Source of the DNA: Orbilia blumenaviensis
Taxonomy: Eukaryota; Ascomycota; Orbiliomycetes; Orbiliales; Orbiliaceae
DNA: 64,000 nt
Reading direction: 5' to 3'
NCBI GenBank assembly: GCA_036872755.1
Contig: JAVHNS010000005.1
Coordinates: forward strand, 248,001-312,000
A program made the translations under genes and the position numbers. Numbering within the stretch: position 1 is the stretch's first letter; every line of letters starts with the position of its first letter. This document shows positions 11,287 to 24,376 of the stretch, one piece after another. Under the pieces are notes generated by a model that saw nothing but the letters and a program-made list of their open reading frames with translations, did no database searches and was not told the origin of the DNA.

Positions 11287-14200
11287 TCACAGTCTACCGT
11301 CTTTATTTTCTCGATCTTCTTTGGCAGGACCGGCTTCCCTGGTTTGCGTCAATAGATCTACTAAAGCCTCGCGCCCTGTCACATTTAATGCTTCTAGCAA
11401 TACCGGGTCTCCTACCGTGCATGCTACTCGCCATAGTACCTCTACCCCTAATGGGTGAGGATCAACCCCCATCCTGAGTAAGTGTTCGACTATGCCCCGA
11501 TGCCCAATTCTTGCCGCTCGCTGGAGCGCTTCTCCGACGCCCACTCCTTGTTCTAGTAGAAATTTTACGACTTGCTCATGCCCACGCCCCGCTGCCGTAT
11601 TCAGCGCTCCCTCGCCGAATGTTTTGAGATCCGCTCCGTTTTCTATTAAAAATCTCACCACTTCCACATGCCCAGCCCCCGAAGCTAACTGGAGCATGTC
11701 TCCACAGCCTACGGAAAGATCTAGTCCCCGTCCTATCAATATTTTTATTACTTCTAGGTCCCCAGTCTCTGCTGCTTTTTTTGCTGCTTTCCTACAGTAT
11801 TCTGTAAGATCAACTCCCTTGTCAAGCAATAACTCCACTATATCCTTGTGGCTTTGAGTTGGATCGTCGCCTACTGCAAGTTCAAGGGCTTTCCCGTGAA
11901 TACGCCCTGTCTTCTCTATTATCAGCTCCACTACCCTTTTATGCCCTGCAGATGTGGCCCAGAAAAGTGCTTGGTCGATATGGAGCACCTCCTCTTCACC
12001 AGGCACGTTTGTAAGTGGGGTAAATCCCGTCCCGTTCTCTACAAGAAGCTCTACTAGCTCCAGACACCCATTCCATGCTGCATCCCCGAGATCTTCCTTG
12101 GAATACATTCCCTGATCTATTAGTAGTTCTGCTATGTCTGGGCGCCCTGCTACCAAGGATAGTAGTGAGTTCCAATCGTCGCCCAGTTTTCTCGGGTGTC
12201 CGCCCGTTCCGCTACTACCGGCCTTTTTGACTAGCCTGGCATCTACCTTGTTTTGCTTGATCAACGATTCCACTATCATTTTATGTCCTTGTTTCACTGC
12301 CTCCCAAAGTACCCTCTCGTAGTTCAATCCTTTCCCTACCATCCAGTCCACAACTTTCTGGTTTCCCTTCTCGTTGGCCCATTGGAGGATGATTTCGGGC
12401 ACATATGAAATATAAGCCTTTTTCTCCACCAACCATTCAACTATTTGTTCGTGGTCTCCGAGGAAAGCAAAATCGAATGCGGTACGGTTGTTGTGGATAG
12501 CAGTGCTACGGGCGTTTATTTCGATGCCGGGTTCCTGAAGGAGAATTTTCGCGCTCTTGGAGTCGCCGTTCTTCGCTGCTAACATCAAAGGTGACATACC
12601 GATCTTTGAGCGGATATTGAGAGATGTGCTATCTCCATGAAGCAGAATCCTTACGAGAGAATGCTGTCCGTTTTCTATGGCTAGTAATAAGGGTGTGTAC
12701 CCGTCTCGGTCGCGTATATTCCGATCAGCATCGTTTTCGAGGAGTAGTGTCGCTAGATCAACGTTTCCGTGTACTGCAGCCCAAGCAAGTGGAGTCCGGC
12801 CATCGGGGCCTTTCTCGTTCACATCACCTGCTTTTTTACCCATCAAATAAGTCACCACCGTCGCATTATCATCCTGAGCCCATTCCCACATCTGTCTGCC
12901 GTCGGTGTAGTTGGGCACCTCATCATCTGTCGCTCCACTTGATTTGAGGTTGGACGCCTCTTCGTCGTTCCCTATTTCCTTGGCGATACGCAATCCGATC
13001 CAGCCATACCGGCGAGCTATTATTGATAAAGTCGAATCTCTACTCTCCTGTTCGGATTGCTGCAGCATTTTGCGGATTCCGGAGAAGGAAACTTTGAAGG
13101 CATCCGCGTGCTCCTGGCCTGGAATTACTGGCCCTAAGCTGGGACTCATCGGAGATCCGGTGTAACGCCGTCGCATTCCTGCGTGATAGAGCTCAGCTAA
13201 TTCAATATATGGTTTTCGGGTTTCACTGATATCAGGACTGGAGCAAATCCACTCTAACAACTGAACCGCTTCTTCGAATCTATTACTTTTTTTGTAGATT
13301 TTAACGTGGTCCCGAAGAGAAGCTAAAACATCATCCGGCATTCCAGGCATTTTTCTATCTCGAGTTAGTAGTGGAATGATGCACATATAGGCATCCTCTC
13401 GTGACCCCAGCCCGCTATCCTCGAACCGATTGACTAGTTCCTCCACAAGGCTGTTTTGTAGCAGGAAGGCTGGCTGCTGGCCGACCGGGGTGCGAAGGGT
13501 TGTCTCGCCACCGATATCGCGAATGCCCCGAAGAACAACTGCCATAAATGCTATGAAGATATCCTGAGCGCACATCGTCAAATCCGAATTTCCGGTACTG
13601 ACATGCCAAACGGTCGTAATTTTCCTTCGAAAGAAGCTTTCTGTGCCATTATAGGGAGCCTGACAGCCGAAAAGCGGAGTACCCATCCTGGTAACTATAT
13701 CAATCAGGCCTTCGTTCTTAGCTTGGGCGACGGCTTCCTCAAGTTGCAATCTTCTTTGGATCCAGACGGGGTACATCCCCTTAGCTTCCACCGCGTCTGC
13801 TGAAATTAGGCGACAGCACGTTTCCGGGCCTTCTGAGTAGGTGCAGCGGATAGAGCATGCCCAAGTCCCTATTAAAGCCTCGAGTTCTGAGCAATCTGCT
13901 CTCCATACTAAGCCTTCCTTATGGATGCGGAGTGTGAACGTCTCCTGCTCCAATTCGCGGCTTTGGAAATAACCCCTCCCGCGGCGTATGCCTATAGGCC
14001 AATAATGTTTCCTTGCTTTTGCATTCGGGCCTTCCAATTTCGTAGATAGGATCTCCATGACACCTTCGATGGCTATCTGCAACTGAGATGCGATTTCCCG
14101 AACCCGGAAGTCTTTCCATGAGATAATGTGTTCACCTCCACTGGTCAGACGGGCGAGCCGCGCTCTTATCGCGAGTGCCTTGGCACCCTTCTTCGTTCGT

Positions 14201-15920
14201 GGCGTATTTCGCCCTTTGAAGTTTCCAGTCGTTAGTCTTATATTGGTTAATTGTGGGGGTAGGAGGCATACATTGCAGGAGGCCTTCCTGATTCTGGCTA
14301 AGATACAGCATACATGTATCTTCAAGCCTCATAGCGAGAAAATCTAATTCGTGGCTCTGTATTGCTCTTCGCTGCCAGTCCCTCAACGATGTGATCAAGT
14401 TCTTATCTTCTGCCACACGTTGTGTCCTAAGACCGGCTCGAACGACAGCCATGAGAAGAGTAGCTCCAAGTTGAGCCATGATAACGGAAGAATGCATTGC
14501 TCGCAGCCCGACAAATTGCACAATGAACCCGAATACTGTCGCAACCACCGTAATCCATAAAGGACCATCAGACTTGTTTTTTGTATCAGCCCTCAACGAG
14601 ACGATGTAGCTAGAATCATCACTGACTCCGACAAATGGCTCAAATACTTGGTCCCCGATTTTTTGGCCGCCGGGCTGCACAAAGTACATTTGGCTCTTGT
14701 AGCCCTCTCGCTTTCTGTAGTACGTCTCATATGTGCTTCGTTCAATGATGAAAGCGCAAAGGAACATGCCTGAACAAAGCAGTATAGTACCGATAAGGGT
14801 AAGTGGGAATGCATAGTTTTCCACCATGCTACCTTCAGAGCCCACTGGGAATTGAGTGGGATACTTGTAGGCAACAAGAGCAGCAAATATCAGAACACCT
14901 GTGTATGTATGATCCAAGTAAGTATCAATCTCGTATAGTAAGGCCGACTTGGGTCTCCCCTATGTTCGACTAGATTTGACCACTTACCAGTCTGCAGAGC
15001 GATGCCAAGGGCAGCAGCACCGTAGGTGTACGCTTTAGGCAGCCTTTTGATACCGAAGTTGAGTGATAGATTCGGGCGGCGATGCTGATATCGATGCTTC
15101 TCCATTTCCATCAGCCTCCAAACACCACCCTCACCTCTCCAAACGCCAGTATCATGATCTAAAGAATCCATGAAATGGCATATACCTGCAGTATAGTCCC
15201 GGCCTGAGTAGTCCTCGTCGCTAGCTTCAAACCTCACTAACTCGAGAATCTGTGGTGACCCGAAAACACGCGTGATCCCTCCTTCGTGCCATAATTCAGA
15301 CGTCGTCTCTGAAGTCGACGAAAGTAGTTCAACCTCCGCTGTTCCCGGGCTTTCTTGCGCCCTCCCAATGAAAGCCCTTAGAGACGAATTTCCACAAACC
15401 CGAATCGCAGAAACAACTGCGGTCAGGATGCCCAGCGGGGCCATCGCGAAAATAACACTGTCCCATGTGCTTAACGATTCACTTAGGAACTGTTTTGTGA
15501 CTTGTTCACCAAAAAGTGTAATTAGAGGAGCCTTTAGAAATTAAATTAGAGCTGATCAGTATAGCGGCGAAGAAGGCTATAGAGGACTCGAAACGTTTCG
15601 AAACATACAAGATCAGTCGCAAGATTGTTGGCGAATTCGTCCCATTCGAAGGCCGCACAACAGGGAATAACGGCCAGCGCCAAGATCAATCCAGATGCCA
15701 TTGCTGCCAATGCAACAGAAGAGGCTAGGGGCGCCAGAAAAAGGATCGAGATTGGGGATTTGAATACTGATAAGGCGAAAGACGATGCTTTTTTGATTCC
15801 CAGGTCGTAGCACCCCGCCTGATCGATAGCTGCATTACAGATTTGCAGCCACGCGCGCACACTTGACTTGATATATAAAAGGTATGGAATCGTCCCATCC
15901 TGCCTTAGGGTATCAAGCAC
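11287..15920 (-). CDS. Large membrane-associated ankyrin-repeat protein
   Basis: Four exons, 15920-15609, 15531-14988, 14898-14272 and 14213-11287, give 1469 residues. The donors are GTATGT, GTAAGT and GTATGC, all in phase. Residues 60-95 hold hydrophobic helices, followed by a conserved-looking block, APLITLFGEQVTKQFLSES, then FAMAPLGILTAVVSAIRVCG and SSLRAFIGRAQESPGT. More hydrophobic segments occur in exon 3 (FPLTLIGTILLCSGMFLCAF; LWITVVATVFGFIVQFVG). The C-terminal third, about residues 940-1445, is a tandem array of ankyrin repeats such as DGRTPLAWAAVHGNVDLATL, some degenerate. I recall this membrane-plus-ankyrin architecture from other filamentous ascomycetes, where it has no established function. 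A membrane sensor or scaffold is inference. The start is uncertain; an upstream exon is possible. Confidence 0.85.
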
Positions 15921-17076
15921 CGTCCGCGGGTGACCATGTCGCGTCCGGCCTGCATATTGCCAAGACCAGCCTGAAATCCAGCCGGGGCCGCGAGGTTATT
16001 TCTGGAGTGTTCCGTTTCAGCTTCCATCGATGCGTATATACTGCATATTGTGCCGTTTGGACCAATTAGTGAAGGGAATGGCAAGAGGCTGGAATATTTC
16101 CGATATCGAGACGTCTTCTTCGGCTTCGGCGTCAATAGTTCGATAAATGATGGACCAAGATCCGTTAACCGTGGATGCCGAGTTAATCAAGCCATGCATG
16201 TATGTAATGTATGTACGTATAATGCGCGTGTGCGCATACATTAGAGCTAGATGGCACGTACGATGCATACGATAAGCCCTGTGGAGGGTTAACAAGAGGC
16301 CCGTAAAATCGCACTGGCTGACGGTAACAGTTCGATGTATATAATTGAAGATTGGGCGAGAGGCCACACTGATATTTATATATATCGGTCAATAGCTAAC
16401 CCTCACACACCTGGTTTCACGGCTTCGCCCGTCCATACCATAGATCGAGCTAATATAATCGTCGCAACGTGGGGGAGCAAAGCTTAGCAGGCCGCATTAG
16501 GCGGTTCGGGACCTTAGACTAATTAATCCCAGGCTGTCTAACACCGACGGAAGCAACTAACCTCAAGTGGGGCCTGCAAGGAGGAGGCCAGTCGGAAATA
16601 CGAAATTCTTGCTTTCCTGCCAGAAAGCAACGGCCAGTTTTCTGCAGCCCGACAGCAAAAGCCAGGGTTCTTCGATTTCTTGTCACCACCATGGTTTATT
16701 CGAGTCGGGCATCCGGTGTTTCCGCGGGCGACTGGTTACGTAGGGCTGTGAAAATTGCAAATTCAAGGCCTCGGCGCAACATCACCAATTAGCACTTCTG
16801 AGATGAAGTAGAACCCATGGATGGTTTATAAATCTCAAGGCTTTGATTTGAAGTTAGGTTACCTTTCCCTTGGAGGGGAGCGCTCGAATTGGGGAGTTCC
16901 GACACGTGAAAGTTAGTGGACTTCGACTTCGAGTTTCGAGTCCGTTTCGCCTCGATCAGCTGCCCTATTTTTAAGCTTCCACGAGTTCCCTCAAATCCCA
17001 TTTCAGACAGAATCACCGGTGGGACTCAACTTCGGCTTCATCTTCATATCATCATCTACGAAGCAGAGCTGTCAAC
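15921..17076. other. Divergent promoter region
   Basis: About 1.15 kb between the ankyrin gene (minus) and the ceramidase gene (plus). There is a TATATATA stretch near 16378-16386 and alternating pyrimidine/purine ATGTATGT-type sequence near 16195-16235. I see no further gene. Confidence 0.4.
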
Positions 17077-18364
17077 ATGTCCTGGCTACCGTCTTTTCCA
17101 TATGGCTCAAGGGCCCAGTCGATGTGGGAGCCGGCAACTTCGACCATCAAGTAAGTACTTTTCACAACTTATTATACATGTATACATACACTAGAAGGAC
17201 GTATATTGTATTGTATCCACAATTCGACGCTAACAAAAATTGGCCTGTGAATAGCTTTTGCGAAGAGGATTTCTATCTCACCGGGTGTATGTCCAGCTCG
17301 AACTCCATCGTATCTTTCGAGACCTTGGCCTGCGATCGATATCCAGTATAGTTAATTATGACGAGTGTTTATAGATGTCGCTGAGGTCATGAACGTCATA
17401 ACCAACAGTCTGTACATTTGGCTCGCCTACAAAGGTGCCGCCCACGTCTTCAAACATGACCACCCCAGGATATTTGCCCTGTGCTTCGTCAGCTACGGTA
17501 TCATCGGTATCGGGTCTATATTATTTCATGGGACCTTAAAATGTAGATACTTCCCACTCGTACCCTTACCCACAATAGATAAAATGAGGGTGCACATGCT
17601 GAACAAAATAATCCCACATAGACTCGATGCAGCTCGTAGACGAGTGCGCCATGATCTATACTGCACTCACGATGTGCTTTGCAACCTTTTCGCACGGCCG
17701 GTCCCCCTTAAAGCAGGCTATCGTGCTCCTCGGCTGCGTGGGTATAGGCCTTACTATCACGCTAGTATACCACTACCTCAAGAACCCTTTATTCCACCAG
17801 AATGCCTTCGCACTCATCATGATCACGCTACTATCACATAGCATGTATATGATGGAGACTAACACTCGGGGGAAGAACCCTGAGGCGGCTAATCTTATGT
17901 GGAAGATGGTGCTTTGGGGCATTTGTGTATTTTTGGCAGGCTTCGGTGTGTGGAATTTGGATAATATATATTGTCAACAGTTGAGGCAGTGGAGGAGGGA
18001 GGTAGGCATGCCGTGGGGGTTTGTGTCTGGTAAGTGAATATTATTGTCTCTCGACTATGAACCTAGCTAGGGTCATTAGCTGGAAGGAACTACCGCTAAC
18101 AGCAAAACAAAAAAAAATATAGAGCTCCATGCATGGTGGCATCTATTGACGGGTATTGGAAGTTATATCCTCCTCGTCTGGGGACAGTACCTGCGAGCCA
18201 CCCTAGATGGCAAGGACGATGAATACGACCTAAATTGGCCGTCCTTGTTCTCCATTCCCAGCGTCGATAAGAAAGATGTCAAACCTAAGAGCCAGCAGCT
18301 GAACGGCAAGACCAAAGCTAACGGGGTAAGCGCGAATGGGGCGAACAAGAAGAAGGATTCTTAA
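17077..18364 (+). CDS. Alkaline ceramidase (YPC1/YDC1/ACER family)
   Basis: Five exons, 17077-17150, 17255-17286, 17375-17542, 17622-18029 and 18123-18364, give 307 residues. The N-terminal signature reads SMWEPATSTINFCEEDFYLTGYVAEVMNVITNS across the first two introns. This is followed by several membrane helices, GSILFHGTLKYSMQLVDECAMIY, and late in the protein ELHAWWHLLTGIGSY. Family knowledge assigns the conserved His of FHGTLK, the Asp of QLVDE and the HxxxH-like WWHLLTG histidines to zinc binding and amide hydrolysis. The enzyme should split ceramide or phytoceramide into sphingoid base and fatty acid in the ER or Golgi. The C-terminus is a Lys-rich tail ending NKKKDS, which could serve as an ER-retrieval signal. 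All exon phases agree; the donor of intron 3 is GTAGAT, the rest GTAAGT or GTATGT. Confidence 0.92.
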
Positions 18365-19551
18365 ACCCCGTATGTGCATATTCCTGCTTTCTATCTCCTT
18401 TCATCTGAGACCGCCCATCATGTATCGTTTTTCGCTCTCTGCGCGCGCCTGTTCCAGCCTTTTTCCGTTTCCTCTTTCCCTGCGGGTAGACCTTTTTCTT
18501 ATCCGGCGACGGCATCTGTGATAGCTATAGATATACCATTGGGACGAGCATGGAATCGGAATATATGGGTATATATCCTTTCAATAGTTCCCGTCGTCCA
18601 GTCTGATATTCTGCACTCTTCGTGAATATACACTTCCCTACGTATAATTATAACCCAAGGCTCGGACAATAACTACTGTGCGACTTTTATAAATTATAAA
18701 GATTCTGAAACAGCCGCGGCGCCGTGCGTACGTAACCCGCGGTTTCACTGCCTCCGATGCTGGAACCCGCCCCGCCACAGTCCAATGACAAGATTGCTTG
18801 CTGGACATACTTACATACATTTTACCTGTGCGCATGCGATATATTAATTAACCCGTTCCTTCGCCGTGGTTTCACTACCCCGAATGACGAATGCTAGGCC
18901 GTTCTGTTTGAGAAAGAAGGCAGTTGAAGGCGAGGCTAACGCTGAACGTGGCCCCAAATTAAGCACTGCCAGCTCCAGCCAGCTCGCTGTCCTTCCTTTA
19001 AAACCAACACCGCCAAATGGTAACAACCCACTTTTGGCTGACCTGATCCGGCACCCATAACGATATATCTTACATAGTCCTACTCAGGCTTCACAACTTT
19101 CAACCTCTACAACTGACCCAATCTCGATTGCTAGCTGACCTCTCCAAGTAGAGGGACCAGACTCTGTAGATACATACCTTATGTATATCTGCCAATGTAA
19201 TTTCCACCATCACGACTGGCGACCGCTCCCTCCCAAATTTCCGAGTCCGGCGGGGATATAATATCGATCCTTTAAGCTTGCTTAATTGCTTGCTTGCTTA
19301 ACTTCCCTTCACCACCACCAACATTAGAGAGACCACGACTCCAAAGGAATAGGCGCGCACAAGGCTTCGTTAGCCTTATATCCTACCAGCATTTCCTCGC
19401 CATCCTCCCTCTCTCCGACTTTTTTTCTTTCTTTCGCCGGGCCTTATCTCGACGAAAACCGACTATTTCACTCCCAAAGCTAGCTCCAGAAGGCTGTCTC
19501 TCGCCAGAGGTTCTTGGCTGTTGAGCAACGTAATACACCGTTTCGCACGCC
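18365..19551. other. Intergenic region and 5' leader of the golgin gene
   Basis: About 1.2 kb. The first part is the 3' region of the ceramidase gene. Bases 19260-19551 are pyrimidine-rich, with CTTGCTTGCTTAAC and CACCACCACCAAC stretches typical of a fungal 5' leader. No gene seen. Confidence 0.4.
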
Positions 19552-22500
19552 ATGAACTTCCTCCAACGAGCTGTCGCCGGCGTCGAGTCACGCTTAGACC
19601 AAGTGCTGGCGAGTGATCCGAACCTTCAATCCGAAAGCTTATCATCTGGTACAGCTGGGGGTTCGAACACTGTTGGAACTACAACCACTACTACCACTGC
19701 CACTAGTCCGACGGCAGCTGGTACTCAGGCTCCCGCTGTTATTGTTAAAGGTCATTCATTCCGTCTTAAACGAACCATCTATATATACCGTCCGTTTCGA
19801 GGCAGAGGGATTAACTTTTGAGTGGTTATAATAGATGCGAAACCTACACCGCCCGTATCGGCGTCGCCGACACCGCCGCCAGGATTAGGGAGGATGACGA
19901 TGCAGGAGCGACTTGCAGCAGCAATGGCTCGTAGTAACGCTAACAGAAGTGCTAGCCCTGCAGTGGGGAGCTTATCTGAGCGAGCAGCGAGTCCCAGTCC
20001 CAGTCCCTCGGTGAGGAAACCCGTGGAGGGAGCAGAAACTGTACGGAAGAGCGTGGATATCAAGGTCGACGACAAGGCTACGACAATAGCAGAAGATGTT
20101 CCAAAGGTGGAGCCGACTACCGAAGCCGTAGCGGTACCAGCTCAGGAGAAGCCGTCGGATGAGCAGGAACAACCTTCTACCAATGGCGTAGAATCCACAC
20201 CAACTGACCCGTCACCCCCACCACGGACGAGCACCGAAACTCCACGCAAGTCCACCGAATCACAGCCCCGAGTATCGATAGATATTAAACCCCGAGCTTC
20301 ACTAGACTCAAAACCTAGAGCATCCATCGATAAACCCCGTACATCTATCGAACAGGCGACTCCCGTCACCACAACGTCAACTCCACTTCCAGCTGCCCCA
20401 ACCATCGAAGAACTCGAAGCTACTATCTCCCAACTCCGCGAGGACCTTGCTACCTGTGAATCTCGTCGTGCTGAAGAATCCTCTGCTGCTTCAGAGCGCA
20501 TCGATTCCTTAGAGGAAAAACTAAAATATCTTGCAAAAGAGTCAGCCGATGAAGCTCGAAAACGTATACAAACTGGCGGTGCCTCCGCATTGGAAAAGGA
20601 GCTTGCGAAACGAGACGAACGTATCGCTCTATTACTTGAGGAGGGGGAGAGATTGAGCAAAATCGAGCTGAAGCACATGAACAATATCAAACGTCTGAGG
20701 GCTAAAGCTCAAGAAGATGAAAGGGCAGCAGCTGAGGCGAAGAGGAAACAGGAAAAGGCTGAGAAGGAAGCTGCTGATTTAAGAGAGAAGACAAAGAAGG
20801 CCGTCGAGGCTGAGAAGCGTGCTAATGAGAAGCTCAGGGCGATGAGCAAGCTGGAGGTTGATAATGAAAGCCTAAAACGGGAAAGGGACATACTTCAGAT
20901 TAGCACCAGTGATTTGAGACTCCAGCTCGCAAAGGCGGTAGCCAGAGCCGATGATGCGGAGAGTAAGGTTCAAACTGAAGCTCTAGAAGCTGAGAGGAAG
21001 ATAACAGCCGATCTAAGGGAGAAGCTAGAGAAAGCACAAAATGATGCTATGGCAGACAAGGAGAGATCTAAAAGCGAGATCTGGACTTTACAGAGCAAGC
21101 TTGAAAGAGATGGTGATAGAGCTAAAGCTGTGGAGCTGGAGCTCAAGAATGAAGTTTCGGTAAGACGCCTTTGGTAAATAACCTACTCGTGGAGCTAGTG
21201 AAACTAATTTATCATAGATGCTGGAAACAAAGCTAGAGATTATGCGGGCCCGCGCTGAAGAGGCATCGACCGGGACATCGGGCCACACACACGCAAAACT
21301 ACTGCGACAGATCGAAACGCTTCAGTCACAATATGCTGTTGCGAGCGAAAACTGGCAAGGCATTGAAGCCAGCCTGATGACAAGGCTTACAAATGTTGAA
21401 AAGGAGCGAGACGAGCTTTCTCGTAAAGAGAGTGACATCCGGAAGAAGGCTCGCGAAGTGGTATGTATAGCTCGCCTCCCAAATTTATACTGGACAATAC
21501 TAACCTGGGTATCATAAAGAACCAAAAATTCAAACGCTTAGAGTCCGACCTTGAAACTACAAATCTAAAAGCCCAGGACCTAGAATCTTCCCTCGCGACC
21601 CAGTTAACACTCTGCGACGACCTTCGCAAACAGGTCACCCTGCACGAGGAATCAAAACTCCAACTCACCAAGAAACAAGAGGAAGAACGATCCTCCTGGC
21701 AGAAAGAAATCAACAACCTCAAAGAATCATTAAAGACCGCTTCAGCGGCTATCGTAGAAGACTATGCTTCTAGACCGAAATCGCGCCCGAACTCTATACT
21801 AGAAGCGGAGGGTGCGATAAGACCGTTATCACCCAACCCACGGCCGAGAAAGCAGAGTTTCGGATCAGACATGAACGCACCATTCTCATCGAAACGAATA
21901 TCAAGAACGGAATCTGGCGACCGACTAAACGAAGGACCGGGCAACTATCGACGACCCACATTACCAGAGCCGAGCAGGCAGTATACGCCCACTTGGGGAC
22001 CCACAACGCCCAGATTGGATTCATTATCGGGCTATGGTGGCGGGAATACATCTCGTCAAAACTCACTATTTGGGAACTTTGGCGGCCAGGGTATGGGAAT
22101 GGGTATTTCAGTTGGGAACTACCCGAGTACGCCTTCTTTGAGTACCTCGATGATGAGTCCCGGCATGACAGGGCCGGATGGCGATAATGAAAGCATATTT
22201 GAAGGGAACGGGGGCCTCATGAGCCCCGGCAGCCACGAAGGAAGAAATGGTGGGCACTTGGGAGAAATCCTCAGCGTCTCGACGGTAGCAGCAGGTCCCA
22301 GCGTCCAACTCGTGGAGCGAATGTCAGCTGCTGTAAGGAGATTAGAAGGTGAAATGGCCAGCAGTAGAGAAGAGCTGGCTAGGATGACAGCACAGAGGGA
22401 CGAAGCTAGAGCCGAAGTTGTGGCATTCATGACTGAAGTTGATGAGAAGCGGTCATTAGAAACAAGGGTACAAGCACTCGAGACAGGTTTGAAGGAGAAA

Positions 22501-22629
22501 GACACCGTCTACGAGGCGACGCTTGTGATGTTGGGAGAGAAGAGCGAGGAGGTAGAGGAGCTGAGGAATGATGTTGCTGATTTGAAGCAGATGTACCGGG
22601 ACTTGATTATGAGCCAGACTAATTCATAG
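19552..22629 (+). CDS. TMF1: Golgin of the TMF/Sgm1 family
   Basis: Four exons, 19552-19750, 19835-21159, 21218-21460 and 21520-22629, give 958 residues. The N-terminus MNFLQRAVAGVESRLDQVLA is an amphipathic helix. A Ser/Pro/Thr-rich disordered region follows and includes the MTMQERLAAAMA motif. There is then a long coiled coil from about residue 260 to 650, a second disordered Gly/Ser/Asn-rich region, and a C-terminal coiled coil ending EATLVMLGEKSEEVEELRND and LKQMYRDLIMSQ. That last block is the hallmark of the TMF TATA-binding/Rab6-binding domain. Relatives are tethers on Golgi membranes that bind Rab6/Ypt6 and capture vesicles. The first intron has a weaker donor, GTCATT, chosen because it alone gives the right phase. 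Confidence 0.88.
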
Positions 22630-23455
22630 ATTGTCAAATCTTATACATACAGCAGCCCGGACAATCGTTTTTTGGTGTATAATACTCTATACCTTTGCTT
22701 TATCCTTTTACTTGGATTCGAGGCTACCTTTTACTAGCCATTCTTGTATTCCCTCCCAGACCTTTGGCATATTGCGGGTGGAGTTTTTCCCTTTTTTTTT
22801 GTTTTTAGCCTGACAATTCTTTCATCATTTTTATTCCTATATATTTAATTTTTTTTTTGTTTTCCCTGGTAGAAGGGGGAGGGGCGTTTTCATATCTAAA
22901 TATCTGAATGGTTATTTTCAATATCTCTTTGAAAAAATGAGCAGAGTGCTAAATTAGATATAAGTGTTTAAAGTCTAAATACATGAAGTTACTGTATAAT
23001 AAAAACAGCTGGTCAAGATTAAAAACGAATGCTCCAACTTCGCCCGATGCCGACATTAGACATAAAACGTAAGCAAAAGTACAGATCGCAGAAAGAACGG
23101 GCCCAAATACAGATATCGATGCGGTAAGAACAATTAGCCTCCAACATGAACAACAGAATCCTCCCGACATAGTTAGATCGTAGACAGTAAGATAGATATT
23201 CCCGATATCCATAATATTTCTGACTTTTTTTTTTCCCTCTTCTCTTTCTTCTCTCTTTTCCTTTCTTTTCTTTTCAATCCTTCTCCACTTTTCATAACGA
23301 CATATCTACCCAGCTAGAGGTGTATTCGAATAAGAGACTGCTAATTTATATAAGTGCCCCTCCTAAAAACTTCCATAAAACTTTCTCCAGCTACCCAAGA
23401 ACCCTCCGTAAGGAAAAACGAAGTTGAAAACTAGAGTGATAAAGGAAGGACAAAA
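22630..23455. other. Convergent 3' intergenic region
   Basis: About 830 bases, rich in T and pyrimidine runs on the plus strand, between two converging genes. No coding signal. Confidence 0.45.
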
Positions 23456-24376
23456 TCACGGTCGAACCTTCTTCCCACCCGGCCTCTCCACAAAAAGCCC
23501 ATCCCCTTTCTTCCCCATCGTCTTCCTCCTCCCGCTATTCCACCCATCTTCTTCGAGATGACTCCCGCTCTCCACAAGATCTAACAGAACGGCGCCAATA
23601 TTCTGCACAAACCCCCAAACACCTTGGAAATCCGCCATAGTAGCGTCCCAATCAAACCCAGGAACCACGGTCCCATCATCACCCATCCTCCCCGCAGATC
23701 GTTTATTATAATAATTCATACAAGCTAAAACAACACCCATAACGAAGAACAATTGGAAAATATTCCGTGTTACAGACCATATGAAATTCGTGATCTTGGT
23801 GACAATACGCAGGACGAAGTAGACGGCTGAGACCAGGAGGACTATGGAGACTAATGTTGGGTTTTGGTTGTAGAGGTGGTTTAAGATCGGGTAGACGGTT
23901 TTGAGTACATGTGCGATGACGGTACTAGCGTGGTTGGCCGCGACTTTGGCGTACGGGTAGGCTTGGACGAGGAAGTCGTCCATGATGGATTGGATTGGGT
24001 GTCTGGAGGGTGAAAGGGATGGGTGAGGTTGAAAGGGGGCAGAGGCTGAGGTGCTCCGTAAGCCGGTGTTGACGGTGATAGCAGCAGTAGCAGCAGGAGT
24101 AGTAGTAGTAGTGTCGTTTACTTCGTAGGTATTACCGGGCGATGAGGGAAGTTCGAGAGTATGAACAGCGATATTCCCCTGCTCTGAATGTTTGTAGGAT
24201 GAAGACCACGGGAATATAAAGTCCTTGATACTAGAGAACTTGTTAGCAATTCTCGATGAAGATATGTTTAAATTTTGGCCAGATGCCCAAAAAATGGGGG
24301 CAGCAGTAAGAGCTCCAGCACCAAAGTATGAAGACGGACTGAGTTGGGATTTAGAGCTTCGGGAAGATGGTTTCAT
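23456..24376 (-). CDS. Small membrane protein, possibly APQ12-like
   Basis: Single exon of 306 codons. The C-terminal half has two adjacent hydrophobic helices, LVSIVLLVSAVYFVLRIVTK and NIFQLFFVMGVVLACMNYYN. These are followed by a short amphipathic stretch (FQGVWGFVQNIGAVLLDLVE) and a basic tail ending GGKKVRP. This arrangement resembles fungal APQ12, a nuclear-envelope/ER protein linked to pore biogenesis and lipid homeostasis, but the match is weak. The first 131 residues are low complexity (TTTTTPAATAA). The DNA just before an internal Met at 23983 (start of MDDFLVQAYPYAKV) looks like a fungal 5' leader, so the true product may be the shorter 175-residue form. Confidence 0.6.
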   Translation of the reverse strand: MKPSSRSSKSQLSPSSYFGAGALTAAPIFWASGQNLNISSSRIANKFSSIKDFIFPWSSSYKHSEQGNIAVHTLELPSSPGNTYEVNDTTTTTPAATAAITVNTGLRSTSASAPFQPHPSLSPSRHPIQSIMDDFLVQAYPYAKVAANHASTVIAHVLKTVYPILNHLYNQNPTLVSIVLLVSAVYFVLRIVTKITNFIWSVTRNIFQLFFVMGVVLACMNYYNKRSAGRMGDDGTVVPGFDWDATMADFQGVWGFVQNIGAVLLDLVESGSHLEEDGWNSGRRKTMGKKGDGLFVERPGGKKVRP

